Shown here: positions 9,041-17,565 of the stretch, in pieces | How the letters are laid out: each line of letters starts with the position of its first letter | Position numbering within the stretch: position 1 is the first letter of the stretch | NCBI RefSeq assembly: GCF_001952935.1 | Contig: NZ_CP018319.1 | Span: 2,324,501 to 2,388,500 of the forward strand | Length of the DNA stretch: 64,000 bases | From: Pseudomonas frederiksbergensis | GTDB lineage: Bacteria > Pseudomonadota > Gammaproteobacteria > Pseudomonadales > Pseudomonadaceae | Direction: 5' to 3' | The notes under the pieces: generated by a model | Database searches by the model: none | What the model saw: the letters and a program-made list of their open reading frames with translations, nothing else | Told to the model about the DNA's origin: nothing | Position numbers and translations under genes: made by a program

Positions 9041-9204
9041 TGCGCTACCCGAGGAGGGTAGGCGCATGATCAGGGGGCCGGGACGTTCTGCCTGTTGCAG
9101 GGGCGGAGTGACCTACGGGTACAGGGAGTGCCTGCGCAAAGGGCCGGATCAGGCAGAAGCTGCGACGCAAGTTCGTCGGTCCCTCGTGGATCGACGGACT
9201 TGCG
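9041..9204. other. Strongly folded non-coding segment, possible small RNA
   Basis: Within the 707-bp ivy-gltP gap this segment holds nested inverted repeats: CTACCC-GAGGA-GGGTAG near 9045, TTCTGCCTG (9086) pairing with CAGGCAGAA (9151), and a 17-bp stem CGCAAGTTCGTCGGTCC / 9188-9204 with two G-U pairs and a CTCGT loop. Several GGA triplets occur, one in the first hairpin loop, a pattern seen in RsmA-binding RNAs. No T-run follows the last stem and no promoter is obvious. Short open frames here lack ribosome sites. The remaining part, 9205-9710, shows no gene and contains the gltP leader. Confidence 0.3.
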
Positions 9205-9710
9205 AAGAGCTTCCTCGGCGCAAAGTATTGTCCTAGAGCGTTCTGCTCGCCTCCTCCGCGCCCTCTTCGCTAATTCCTCGCAAAACCATTTCGCCGTGTT
9301 TCGTTGGTGACCGTATATCGAGAAAACTGCCACTCAAAGGCCGAGAGTTTTCGCCCTAGAACGTAGGCTTTTTCCCAAGTTTCAGTCCTCATTCCCTTGA
9401 TCAAAAAACAACCAACCTCCTCTGCGATGGCCGGTTCACGGCACTTATGCCTGCCGAAATGTCGTATTCGAACCGGTTGGGACGCGAGTTTCAGTTGAAA
9501 AAGCTCATGCCGATTCGGCATAGGGTAGGCGTTTACGGCATTAGACGTCGCTTCCTTGCATCTGAATAGTTGCGCCTTTTTTCGCCTGCCAGAGAGCCGA
9601 TAACAAGCGCTCCGGGGCACCTTATACGGGGGTAGATGCACAAGACTTTTTCGCCACAAGCGTTCCAGTTCTTGCATCTGCCTGAGTCAAACGCAAGTAA
9701 GGGTAAAGAT

Positions 9711-11042
9711 ATGAAGAAGGCAAAGCTTAGCCTCGCCTGGCAGATCCTCATCGGTCTGGTATTGGGGATTGCAATCGGTGCGCTGCTCAACCATTTCAGT
9801 GCCGAAAAGGCCTGGTGGATCAGCAACGTCCTGCAACCAGCAGGCGATATCTTTATCCGTCTGATCAAGATGATTGTGATCCCGATCGTGATCTCTTCGC
9901 TGATCGTCGGTATTGCAGGCGTCGGCGACGCGAAGAAGCTCGGGCGTATCGGTCTGAAGACCATCATTTACTTCGAGATCGTCACCACCATCGCCATCGT
10001 GGTCGGTCTGGTGCTGGCCAACGTGTTCCATCCGGGCACCGGCATCGACATGAGCACCCTGGGTACTGTGGACATTTCCAAGTACCAGGCCACTGCCGCC
10101 GAGGTTCAGCATGAACATGCGTTCATCCAGACCATCCTCAACCTGATCCCGTCGAACATCTTCGCGGCCATGGCCCGCGGCGAGATGCTGCCGATCATCT
10201 TCTTCTCCGTATTGTTCGGCCTCGGTCTGTCGAGCCTGCAATCGGACCTGCGCGAGCCGCTGGTGAAGATGTTCCAGGGCGTGTCGGAAAGCATGTTCAA
10301 AGTCACCCACATGATCATGAACTACGCCCCGATCGGCGTTTTCGCACTGATCGCGGTGACCGTGGCCAACTTCGGCTTCGCCTCTTTGATTCCGCTGGCC
10401 AAACTGGTGATCCTGGTTTACGTCGCCATCGCCTTCTTCGCCTTCGTGGTGCTGGGCCTGATCGCTCGCCTGTTCGGCTTCTCGGTGCTCAAGCTGATGC
10501 GCATCTTCAAGGATGAGCTGGTGCTGGCCTACTCCACCGCCAGTTCCGAAACCGTGCTGCCGCGCGTGATCGAGAAAATGGAAGCCTACGGCGCGCCGAA
10601 AGCCATTTGCAGCTTCGTGGTACCGACCGGCTACTCGTTCAACCTCGACGGTTCGACCCTGTACCAGAGCATTGCGGCCATCTTCATTGCCCAGCTCTAC
10701 GGCATCGACCTGTCGATCAGCCAGCAATTGCTGCTGGTATTGACCCTGATGGTCACCTCCAAAGGCATCGCCGGCGTTCCGGGTGTGTCCTTTGTGGTGC
10801 TGCTGGCCACCTTGGGCAGCGTGGGTATTCCGCTCGAAGGCCTGGCGTTCATCGCCGGTGTCGACCGCATCATGGACATGGCCCGTACCGCGCTGAACGT
10901 GATCGGTAATGCCTTGGCCGTGCTGGTCATCGCACGCTGGGAAGGCATGTACGACGATGCCAAGGGCCAGCGCTACTGGAACTCCTTGCCGCACTGGCGC
11001 AGCAAGGAAAAATTGCCAGTGGGTGAAGTTTCCAGCAACTGA
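9711..11042 (+). CDS. gltP: Proton/glutamate-aspartate symporter GltP
   Basis: A 443-residue member of the dicarboxylate/amino acid:cation symporter (DAACS) family in the inner membrane, importing glutamate and aspartate with protons. Eight hydrophobic segments and two re-entrant loops are visible. Diagnostic motifs are the serine-rich stretch of hairpin 1 (AYSTASSETVLPRV), the substrate-binding NLDGSTLYQSIA region, and the DRIMDMARTALNVIGNA segment of the last helix. The ATG at 9711, preceded by AAGGGTAAAG, gives the family N-terminus (MKKAKLSLAWQILIGL); a longer in-frame extension to 9636 is not family-like. A strong terminator lies after the gene at 11182. It corresponds to P. aeruginosa gltP, also near ivy and algB. 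Confidence 0.95.
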   Translation: MKKAKLSLAWQILIGLVLGIAIGALLNHFSAEKAWWISNVLQPAGDIFIRLIKMIVIPIVISSLIVGIAGVGDAKKLGRIGLKTIIYFEIVTTIAIVVGLVLANVFHPGTGIDMSTLGTVDISKYQATAAEVQHEHAFIQTILNLIPSNIFAAMARGEMLPIIFFSVLFGLGLSSLQSDLREPLVKMFQGVSESMFKVTHMIMNYAPIGVFALIAVTVANFGFASLIPLAKLVILVYVAIAFFAFVVLGLIARLFGFSVLKLMRIFKDELVLAYSTASSETVLPRVIEKMEAYGAPKAICSFVVPTGYSFNLDGSTLYQSIAAIFIAQLYGIDLSISQQLLLVLTLMVTSKGIAGVPGVSFVVLLATLGSVGIPLEGLAFIAGVDRIMDMARTALNVIGNALAVLVIARWEGMYDDAKGQRYWNSLPHWRSKEKLPVGEVSSN

Positions 11043-11051
11043 TCACACCCC

Positions 11052-11174
11052 TGTAGGAGCATGGCTTGTGTGGCGAGGGGGCTTGCCCCCGTTCGAGTGC
11101 GCAGCGCTCGCAAATCCGGGTCCGCTGCGCGGCCCAACGGGGGCAAGCCCCCTCGCCACAGTCGCTCCCACAAG
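11052..11174. repeat. Paired REP palindrome (REPIN), GGCGAGGGGGCTTGCC class
   Basis: Two perfect 25-base inverted arms (11069-11093 and 11136-11160, core GGCGAGGGGGCTTGCCCCC) enclose a 42-base spacer that is itself partly palindromic, and shorter outer arms (TGTAGGAGC / GCTCCCACA) flank them. Related elements occur at 12504, 17394 and 30289. Confidence 0.85.
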
Positions 11175-11181
11175 AGCCAAA

Positions 11182-11209
11182 ACAAACCCCGGAGAAATCC
11201 GGGGTTTGT
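11182..11209 (+). terminator. gltP terminator
   Basis: A perfect 12-bp stem (ACAAACCCCGGA / TCCGGGGTTTGT) with a GAAA tetraloop, followed by CGTTTC. It lies between gltP and the next gene, after the REP element. Confidence 0.75.
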
Positions 11210-11261
11210 CGTTTCTGGCTACCCCGCTATCATTCGCCGCATTCTTCGGGGGATTTAACTG

Positions 11262-12491
11262 ATGCTCAATGGCCTGTGGCTAAGCTTCTTCATCGTGGCT
11301 GCCGTTTCGGCACTGGCGCAATGGCTGATCGGCGGTAACGCCGGGATCTTCGCGGCGATGGTGGAAAGCATTTTCGCCATGGCCAAGTTGTCGGTCGAAG
11401 TCATGGTCCTGTTGTTCGGCACCCTGACGCTCTGGCTGGGCTTTCTGCGGATTGCCGAGAAGGCCGGGATCGTCGAGTGGCTGGCCAAAGCGTTGGGCCC
11501 GTTGTTCCTGCGGCTGATGCCGGGAGTGCCGGCCGGGCACCCGGCCATCGGCCTGATCACGCTGAACTTCGCCGCCAACGGCCTGGGCCTGGACAATGCC
11601 GCCACGCCAATCGGCCTCAAAGCCATGAAGGCGCTGCAAGAGCTCAACCCCAGCGACACCATCGCCAGCAACGCGCAGATTCTGTTCCTGGTGCTCAACG
11701 CCTCCTCCCTGACCCTGCTGCCGGTGACGATCTTCATGTACCGCGCCCAGCAAGGTGCGCCCGACCCGACCCTGGTGTTCCTGCCAATCCTGCTCGCCAC
11801 CAGTTGCTCGACATTGGTCGGCCTGCTGTCGGTGGCGTTCATGCAGCGCCTGCGCCTGTGGGACCCGGTGGTGCTCGCCTACCTGATTCCCGGCGCCTTG
11901 GCCCTCGGTGCGTTCATGGCGCTGCTGGCGACGCTGTCAGCGACCGCTCTGGCCGGCCTGTCATCGATCCTCGGCAACGTGACGCTGTTCGGGCTGATCA
12001 TGGTGTTTCTGGTGATCGGCGCGCTGCGCAAAGTGAAGGTCTACGAAGCGTTCGTCGAAGGCGCCAAAGAAGGCTTCGACGTGGCCAAGAACCTGCTGCC
12101 GTATCTGGTGGCGATGCTGTGCGCCGTCGGCGTGCTGCGGGCATCCGGAGCGCTGGATTTTGGCCTGGACGGGATTCGGCATCTGGTGGAATGGGCCGGT
12201 TGGGACACGCGTTTCGTCGATGCGCTGCCGACCGCCATGGTCAAGCCGTTTTCCGGCAGTGCCGCCCGGGCGATGCTGATCGAAACCATGAAAACCTCTG
12301 GCGTGGACAGCTTCCCGGCGCTGGTGGCGGCGACGATTCAGGGCAGTACCGAAACGACGTTCTATGTATTGGCGGTGTACTTCGGCGCGGTGGGGATCCA
12401 GCGGGCGCGGCATGCGGTGGGATGTGCGTTGCTGGCGGAGCTTGCCGGCGTTCTCGGCGCGATTGGCGTCTGCTACTGGTTCTTCGGCTAA
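11262..12491 (+). CDS. Nucleoside-recognition domain membrane protein (SpmA-SpmB fusion)
   Basis: A 409-residue inner-membrane protein with about eight to ten hydrophobic segments and two related halves. The first half (about 40-150) includes GFLRIAEKAGIVEWLAKALG and the NFAANGLGLDNAATPIGLKAM motif typical of SpmA; the second half (about 255-405) includes the SpmB-like LVEWAGWDTRF...TAMVKPFSGSAARAM. Both are Gate/nucleoside-recognition domains. Spore formers have these as two proteins, and pseudomonads have a single fused one; function in non-sporulating bacteria is unknown, possibly transport of nucleosides or small peptides. Next to gltP this matches the PA5478 neighbourhood. A paired REP follows the stop. 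Confidence 0.85.
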   Translation: MLNGLWLSFFIVAAVSALAQWLIGGNAGIFAAMVESIFAMAKLSVEVMVLLFGTLTLWLGFLRIAEKAGIVEWLAKALGPLFLRLMPGVPAGHPAIGLITLNFAANGLGLDNAATPIGLKAMKALQELNPSDTIASNAQILFLVLNASSLTLLPVTIFMYRAQQGAPDPTLVFLPILLATSCSTLVGLLSVAFMQRLRLWDPVVLAYLIPGALALGAFMALLATLSATALAGLSSILGNVTLFGLIMVFLVIGALRKVKVYEAFVEGAKEGFDVAKNLLPYLVAMLCAVGVLRASGALDFGLDGIRHLVEWAGWDTRFVDALPTAMVKPFSGSAARAMLIETMKTSGVDSFPALVAATIQGSTETTFYVLAVYFGAVGIQRARHAVGCALLAELAGVLGAIGVCYWFFG

Positions 12492-12503
12492 CCACAAAAC
12501 CCT

Positions 12504-12666
12504 TGTGGGAGCGAGCCTTTGTGGCGAGGGGACTTGTCCCCGTTGGGTCGCGAAGCGGCCCCAATTTCTGAATTCAAGTTGTATCTGATACACCGAGAAC
12601 TCAGATTTTGGGACTGCTGCGCAGTCCAACGGGGACAAGTCCCCTCGCCACAAAGGCTCGCCCACA
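12504..12666. repeat. Paired REP palindrome (REPIN), GGCGAGGGGACTTGTCC class
   Basis: Outer arms (TGTGGGAGCGAGCC) and inner arms (TTGTGGCGAGGGGACTTGTC) are matched by reverse complements at the right end, spanning 163 bases between convergent genes. The middle (about 12550-12625) contains a second imperfect dyad (GGTCGCGAAGCGGCCCC / GGACTGCTGCGCAGTCC type). Confidence 0.85.
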
Positions 12667-12683
12667 TTGATGTGTGCAGGTAT

Positions 12684-13310
12684 TCAAGGCCTCAGCGGCG
12701 GCGCAACTTTCTGTCCTTGCTCCACCGCCCAGCTCACCACCTGCGCCGTCAGTTGATCACTGGCTTGGCCAAACCCGGCCACCACCGCCGGCACCTGAGC
12801 ATCGCTCAACGGCTGGCGCACTTCGAAGCGTCGGCTGGCGAGGATTCGCTGGTCGTAGCCGCGCACCAGCAACGCATCCAGTCGCACGACGACATTCGCA
12901 TGCGTTCCTTGGTATTCAGTCTGGAAAGCCTGCAGGCTACCGCCCAATTCAAGATCCGCCTGGAAATTGCTGTCGTCGGTGCTCAGCAATGTCACCCGAC
13001 CATCACGCTGGAAACCATCCAACAGACGATTGCGCAGCAACACCGGGGCCGGGTCGCTCCAGCGCGAGGCCTTGTAGCTGCTGATCAGGTCACCTTGAGG
13101 GATCACGGCGATCCTCGAGCTGTTCAAGGCTTCGCTGGTCTGCGGCTTGGACAGACGCAATGACCAACGCTGCGGCGCCCCGTGACTGGCCGATGCGCTG
13201 CTCTGGGCCGAAGGCAACCGATAGACGTCGGACGGCTCGGACTTGGGCAGGATCGAGCAGGCGCTGAGCACCATGAAGCTGGCGAGGAGGGTGAGATGAA
13301 GCAGTTTCAT
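12684..13310 (-). CDS. ABC-type transport auxiliary lipoprotein (PqiC/YmbA-like)
   Basis: A 208-residue lipoprotein with lipobox L-S-A-C (Cys18). The body matches the pattern of the ABC_trans_aux family (PF03886): an early YRL segment, RIAVIPQGDLISSYKASRW in the middle and regular alternation of beta strands ending in a helix. Such proteins sit in the outer membrane and cooperate with MCE-protein tunnels. The ATG overlaps the stop of the preceding MCE gene by 4 bases (ATGA), so the four genes 16195-12684 are translationally coupled. Serine is at +2 after the lipid-bearing cysteine, favouring the outer membrane. Confidence 0.88.
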   Translation of the reverse strand: MKLLHLTLLASFMVLSACSILPKSEPSDVYRLPSAQSSASASHGAPQRWSLRLSKPQTSEALNSSRIAVIPQGDLISSYKASRWSDPAPVLLRNRLLDGFQRDGRVTLLSTDDSNFQADLELGGSLQAFQTEYQGTHANVVVRLDALLVRGYDQRILASRRFEVRQPLSDAQVPAVVAGFGQASDQLTAQVVSWAVEQGQKVAPPLRP

Positions 13311-14245
13311 GGCGTGAACTCCTTGTCCTTGTCATTGCCCAGCAGATAACCGGCGGGGTTGGCTTCCAGACGCTGGGAAATTGCCCGCAACGACGTCAGG
13401 GTGTCGCGCAGTTCACGCACCGCCGGGGCCAGGCCATTGAGGCCTTGCATGCCGCTGTTGATCGAGTCCTGATTGGTCGTGAGCAATGTGTTGATGGTCG
13501 CGCTGCTCTGTTCCAGCGACTTCATTGCCTGCTCGGCACTGCCGAACATCTGCTTGCCTTGATCGTTGAGCATGCCATTGGCGTTGCGCATCAGCGCCGA
13601 CGTCTGCTCCAGCATGGCGCCGGCCTGTTTGCCGACCGAGGCCAGTTGCTGCATCGCCTGGCGAATATCGCCGCGCTGGTCGGCGATGGTGCCGGTGGTT
13701 TGTTCAAGATGCTCAAGAGTCTTGCTAATGCGCTCGACGTTCTGCGAAGAAAACATCTTATTGGCGTTGAGCATCAGCATGTTCACACCGGCCACCAGGT
13801 CGCCGCTGTCATTGAGCAAACGGGCGATGGGCGAGGGCGATGCAATGATCGTCGGCAAGTTACCGTCCTTGCCCTTGAGCTTCGGACTCTGCGGCGTACC
13901 ACCGCTGAGCTGGATGATCGAGGTCCCGGTGATCCCGGTCAGCGCCAATATGGCCTGGGTGTCTTCCTTGATCGGTGTGTCACCGCCCAGGCGGATCCGC
14001 GCCAGCACCCGGCGCGGGTCTTTCGGGTCCAGACGCAAGGTCACCACGTCACCGACCTTGATCCCGCTGTACTGCACGGCGCTGCCCTTGGACAGGCCGC
14101 TGACGGCCTCGTTGAAGACGACTTCGTAATCCTTGAATTCGGTGTCGACGCTGGACTTGGCCAGCCACAAGCCGAAGAGCAGGGCGCCCGCCACCACAAT
14201 TACGGTGAACAGGCCAATCAATACATGATGAGCTCGGGTTTCCAT
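13307..14245 (-). CDS. MCE-domain protein (MlaD-like)
   Basis: A 312-residue protein anchored by one N-terminal helix (about 8-29), followed by an MCE domain (about 38-115) with the typical Y-S-G-I-K-V-G-D-V and L-T-G-I-T-G-T segments, and a long helical, coiled-coil tail (about 150-310) able to form a periplasmic needle or tunnel. MCE proteins form hexameric rings that carry lipids between membranes. It lies between the ATPase gene (1-bp gap) and the auxiliary lipoprotein (4-bp overlap). It is a single-MCE protein with a long tail, more like LetB/PqiB-family tunnels than the short MlaD; which lipid it moves is not visible. Confidence 0.92.
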   Translation of the reverse strand: METRAHHVLIGLFTVIVVAGALLFGLWLAKSSVDTEFKDYEVVFNEAVSGLSKGSAVQYSGIKVGDVVTLRLDPKDPRRVLARIRLGGDTPIKEDTQAILALTGITGTSIIQLSGGTPQSPKLKGKDGNLPTIIASPSPIARLLNDSGDLVAGVNMLMLNANKMFSSQNVERISKTLEHLEQTTGTIADQRGDIRQAMQQLASVGKQAGAMLEQTSALMRNANGMLNDQGKQMFGSAEQAMKSLEQSSATINTLLTTNQDSINSGMQGLNGLAPAVRELRDTLTSLRAISQRLEANPAGYLLGNDKDKEFTP

Positions 14246-14246
14246 G

Positions 14247-15050
14247 TCAGACCTCCTTGAGCTGTTGAGCGGCAGTCAGTGCCGCGCGGCCGCGAGGGCC
14301 ATGGAAGTATTCGTGAATCCACGGATCGTCGGTTTCCGAGACCTTGTCGATGGCGTCCGCCACCAGCACTTTCTTCTGCGCCAGCACCGCCACGCGGTCG
14401 GTGATGGTGTAGAGCGTGTCGAGGTCGTGGGTCACCAGAAACACACTCAGGCCCAACGCATCGCGCAGGGTCAGGATCAATTGATCGAACGCAGCCGCGC
14501 CAATCGGATCGAGGCCGGCGGTGGGTTCGTCGAGAAACAGGATGTCCGGGTCCAGCGCCAGCGCGCGGGCCAGTGCCGCACGCTTGATCATGCCGCCGGA
14601 CAGCGAAGCGGGGTACTTGTCGGCCGCCGACAGCGGCAGCCCGGCCAAGGCCATTTTCACTGCCGCCAGGTGCTCGGCGTCCTCTCGGCTCAAACCGGCG
14701 TGCTCGATCAGGGGCAGGGCGACGTTCTCGGTCACGGTCAGCGAAGAGAACAGGGCGCCTTTCTGGAACAGCACGCCAAAGCGTCGTTCGACCATCGAGC
14801 GTTCGTGTTCAGGCAGCGTCGGCAGGTTTTTGCCGAAGACCTTCACCATCCCTTCGCTGGGCTGGCGCAAGCCGACGATGCTGCGCAACAGCACTGACTT
14901 GCCGCTGCCGGACCCGCCGACCACCGCCAGGATTTCGCCCTTGTGCAAATCCAGATCGAGGTTCTCGTGCACGCTCTGACTGCCGAAGCGATTACACAGA
15001 CCACGGACTTCGATCACCGCCTCGGAGGGCGCTCGGGTTAGACGACTCAC
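14247..15050 (-). CDS. ABC transporter ATPase (MlaF-like)
   Basis: A 267-residue cytoplasmic ATPase. Walker A GGSGSGKS is at 45-52, the Q-loop is FQKGALF, the signature is LSGGM, Walker B is ILFLDEP, the D-loop is TAGLDP and the switch histidine is VTHD. LSGGM with Met instead of Gln, and the C-terminal WIHEYFHGPRGR extension, are characteristic of MlaF-type lipid-transport ATPases. It energises the permease encoded just upstream, which overlaps it by 4 bases. Confidence 0.93.
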   Translation of the reverse strand: MSRLTRAPSEAVIEVRGLCNRFGSQSVHENLDLDLHKGEILAVVGGSGSGKSVLLRSIVGLRQPSEGMVKVFGKNLPTLPEHERSMVERRFGVLFQKGALFSSLTVTENVALPLIEHAGLSREDAEHLAAVKMALAGLPLSAADKYPASLSGGMIKRAALARALALDPDILFLDEPTAGLDPIGAAAFDQLILTLRDALGLSVFLVTHDLDTLYTITDRVAVLAQKKVLVADAIDKVSETDDPWIHEYFHGPRGRAALTAAQQLKEV

Positions 15051-16195
15051 CAGCCCATCTCCATGAAAAACAGCGCAGCCACGGCGTCGAGCACGATCAC
15101 CACGAAAATGGACTGGACCACGCTCGACGTGGTGTGCGCGCCGACGGACTCGGCACTGCCGCTGACCTTGAATCCCTCAAGACAGCCGATGGCGGCGATC
15201 AGAAACGCGAAGATCGGCGCTTTGACCATCCCCACCAGAAAGTGCTGAACACCGATATCGGTTTGCAGCAGCGACAGGAACATCGCGGGGGAAATATCCA
15301 GCGACACCGCGCAGACTACGCCGCCGCCGATGATCCCCGACAGCATCGCCAGAAAGGTCAGCATCGGCAGCGCGACCAGCAGGGCCAACACGCGCGGCAC
15401 CACCAGCAGCTCCATCGGGTCGAGGCCCAGGGTGCGGATAGCGTCGATTTCTTCGTTGGCTTTCATCGAACCGATCTGCGCGGTGAAGGCACTGGCGGTG
15501 CGGCCGGCCATCAGGATCGCGGTCAGCAACACCCCGAATTCCCGCAGGAAGGAGAACGCCACCAGGTCCACGGTGAAAATACTCGCGCCGAAACTCGCCA
15601 ACACCGTCGCCCCGAGAAACGCCACCACCGCGCCCACCAGAAAGGTCAGCAGGGCGACGATGGGGGCGGCGTCGAGGCCGGTCTGTTCGATGTGCGCGAC
15701 CATCGGCGTAACGCGCCAGCGTTTGGGGCGAAACAGGCCGCGAGCGATGGTTTCCAGAATCAGGCCGACGAAACCCAGCAGTTGCAGAGTGTCCTGCCAG
15801 ACCGCGTCGACCGCACGGCCGATGCGGATCAGCAGTTGAATGCCGACGCTGATTTCCGGTTCCTTGATCGGCACGCAGAAGTCGGTCAGCGAGCAATAGA
15901 CGGTCTGCAACAACGCGCGGTCGGCCGAGGACAGTGTGCAATCGGGATGCTCGGCGGATCGACCCAAACGCTCGGAACCCAGCAACTCCACCAGCAGCGA
16001 TGCGCCAGCGGTGTCGAGCGCGCCGAGGCCGTTGAGGTCGATGTGGGTGTTGTTGTCGTATTGGCCGCGGAGCTTTTCGCTCAGGCGGCTGAGATCGGTG
16101 TAATGGGCGAGCGTCCAGTCACCCGTGACCCGCAATAGGGCAGGGCTTTGCGAGGTGTCCAGTCGGGCACTGCCGGGCAATGTGCTGCTAGTCAT
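15047..16195 (-). CDS. MlaE-family permease with N-terminal STAS domain
   Basis: A 382-residue inner-membrane protein, first gene of the MCE operon. Residues about 15-105 form a soluble STAS-like domain (IDLNGLGALDTAGASLLVELL), which in the Mla system is a separate protein, MlaB. Residues about 130-380 are the MlaE/YrbE permease with the family signatures FLREFGVLLTAILMAGRTASAFTA and GSMKANEEIDAIRTLGLDP and five membrane segments. The start at 16195 has GGAG eight bases upstream. The fusion means no free MlaB is required. The gene follows the DUF2914 gene by 54 bp on the same strand, so that gene may belong to the same transcript. Confidence 0.92.
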   Translation of the reverse strand: MTSSTLPGSARLDTSQSPALLRVTGDWTLAHYTDLSRLSEKLRGQYDNNTHIDLNGLGALDTAGASLLVELLGSERLGRSAEHPDCTLSSADRALLQTVYCSLTDFCVPIKEPEISVGIQLLIRIGRAVDAVWQDTLQLLGFVGLILETIARGLFRPKRWRVTPMVAHIEQTGLDAAPIVALLTFLVGAVVAFLGATVLASFGASIFTVDLVAFSFLREFGVLLTAILMAGRTASAFTAQIGSMKANEEIDAIRTLGLDPMELLVVPRVLALLVALPMLTFLAMLSGIIGGGVVCAVSLDISPAMFLSLLQTDIGVQHFLVGMVKAPIFAFLIAAIGCLEGFKVSGSAESVGAHTTSSVVQSIFVVIVLDAVAALFFMEMGW

Positions 16196-16249
16196 AAGCT
16201 CCGTGCTTGTTCGGCTATTACGCAGATCTGACTAATAGCACGAACCGCG

Positions 16250-17278
16250 TTACTTTTCTTTGATGGGTGTGCTGTCCTTGACCTTGAAGCGCAGCACGCC
16301 AATCAACTGACCGTCCTCGGTCAGCACCCGGACCTGCCATTTGCCTGCGGGGTTGCCGGGGAAGTTCTGCTTGTGGGTCCAGGCGCGATAGCCTTCCTTG
16401 CGCCCTCCATTGATATCCAGAGGGATACGGTCGACTTCTTTACCGTTGAACATCCAGACGTGATAAATCCGTTCAGCCAGACCTCGCGGGGCGTTGATCG
16501 CGGTATACGCGTACAGCCCACCTCCGCGAATCTGCTCGGCGCTGACTTCTTCCAGGCTCTTGCCGGGAGTGCGGTCCTGCATTTGGGTGCTGATCGCCAC
16601 ATCGGTCATCCACAGGGTCGCCGGCGGAACCCAGGAGCGCAGCACCCAACCGGCGGCGCCGATGCCGACGGTGATGCTGAGAATCGCCAACGCATTGCGC
16701 ACCGTGCGAATCGGGAAGATCGAGGCCAGGCTCGGGAACGACAGCAACATGGCAATGCCCAGCGCCAGCTTGAAGCTCTGGGCGGTGGTGAGGTGCAAAA
16801 TGACGGGCAGGGCGGTCAGCAGGGCCGCGAACAGGGTCAGGGTGTGCAGCGCCAGGAACGCCCAGCGGCGCGGTGCCAGCCATTTGTAGTAGAGCGGGTC
16901 GATGATCGAAATCAGCGCCGCCATGCTCAGTAATCCAGTGAAGAACAACTGGCCGCTGTTCCAGGTGGTGGTGATCAAAAAGAACGGCAGGACGAAGAAC
17001 AGGCTTTCCTGATGGATCATCTGCGTTGCATAACGCAGCAATGGCTGGGGTATTTCGCGTTTGAAGACCCTGGCGAACAGCTTGGTGAGGCTGTTTTCCA
17101 GCATCAGCCAGATCCAGCTGACCAGCATGATGGTGGTGATCCAGGTCGCCAGCCCCTGTTGGCGATCCACCAGCATGAAGCTGCCGACCCCTGAAATGAA
17201 CCCACCGAGCGCAATGGCCCCCGGGTAGCGCTTCATCAGCTCCAGGATGCGCTGGACGTATAGGGTCAGATTAGGCAT
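16250..17278 (-). CDS. DUF2914 membrane protein
   Basis: A 342-residue protein with an N-terminal block of about seven hydrophobic helices (17-235) and a C-terminal soluble domain (about 240-340) that resembles DUF2914: a conserved A-I-N-A-P-R-G-L segment, IYHVWMFNGKEVDRIPLDI, and GKWQVRVLTEDGQLIGVLRFKV. The C-terminal domain should lie in the periplasm. The start at 17278 (MPNLTLYVQRIL) is preferred over the longer open frame because the upstream extension is Pro/Arg-rich and unlike any membrane protein N-terminus. Function is unknown; its place before the MCE operon hints at an envelope role. Confidence 0.82.
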   Translation of the reverse strand: MPNLTLYVQRILELMKRYPGAIALGGFISGVGSFMLVDRQQGLATWITTIMLVSWIWLMLENSLTKLFARVFKREIPQPLLRYATQMIHQESLFFVLPFFLITTTWNSGQLFFTGLLSMAALISIIDPLYYKWLAPRRWAFLALHTLTLFAALLTALPVILHLTTAQSFKLALGIAMLLSFPSLASIFPIRTVRNALAILSITVGIGAAGWVLRSWVPPATLWMTDVAISTQMQDRTPGKSLEEVSAEQIRGGGLYAYTAINAPRGLAERIYHVWMFNGKEVDRIPLDINGGRKEGYRAWTHKQNFPGNPAGKWQVRVLTEDGQLIGVLRFKVKDSTPIKEK

Positions 17279-17393
17279 TCGGCGGTTCACAATAGTCGTG
17301 GGAAAAATCCTCGACAGGGTACCGCCCGGACAGCGGTGTGGCGAGGGCCCGGTCAATTTGGCCAAACACAAAATCTGGGCCTAAACGCTTACC

Positions 17394-17560
17394 TGTGGCG
17401 AGGGGGCTTGCCCCCGTTGGATCGCGAAGCGGCCCCAAAACTGATGACCCGTTTAGGCAGATACACCGCATTAACCGGTTTTGCGACTGCTGCGCAGCCG
17501 AACGGGGCGGTGCGGCGTTCCGACAAGCCCCCTCGCCACAAAAGCCCCCTCGCCACAAGG
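17394..17560. repeat. Interrupted paired REP palindrome with tandem duplicated arm
   Basis: The left arm (core GGCGAGGGGGCTTGCCCCCG) is intact. The right arm is broken after AACGGGG by 16 extra bases (CGGTGCGGCGTTCCGA) and its last part, AAGCCCCCTCGCCACAA, is present twice in tandem (17525-17558). A further partial copy of GTGTGGCGAGGG lies at 17336. This looks like a rearranged element. Confidence 0.75.
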
Positions 17561-17565
17561 ATCGG

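Noticed and set aside
9027..9333. Short frames on both strands in the ivy-gltP gap
   Set aside because: They lack ribosome sites and cover the strongly folded segment; the inverted repeats explain the sequence better than coding does.
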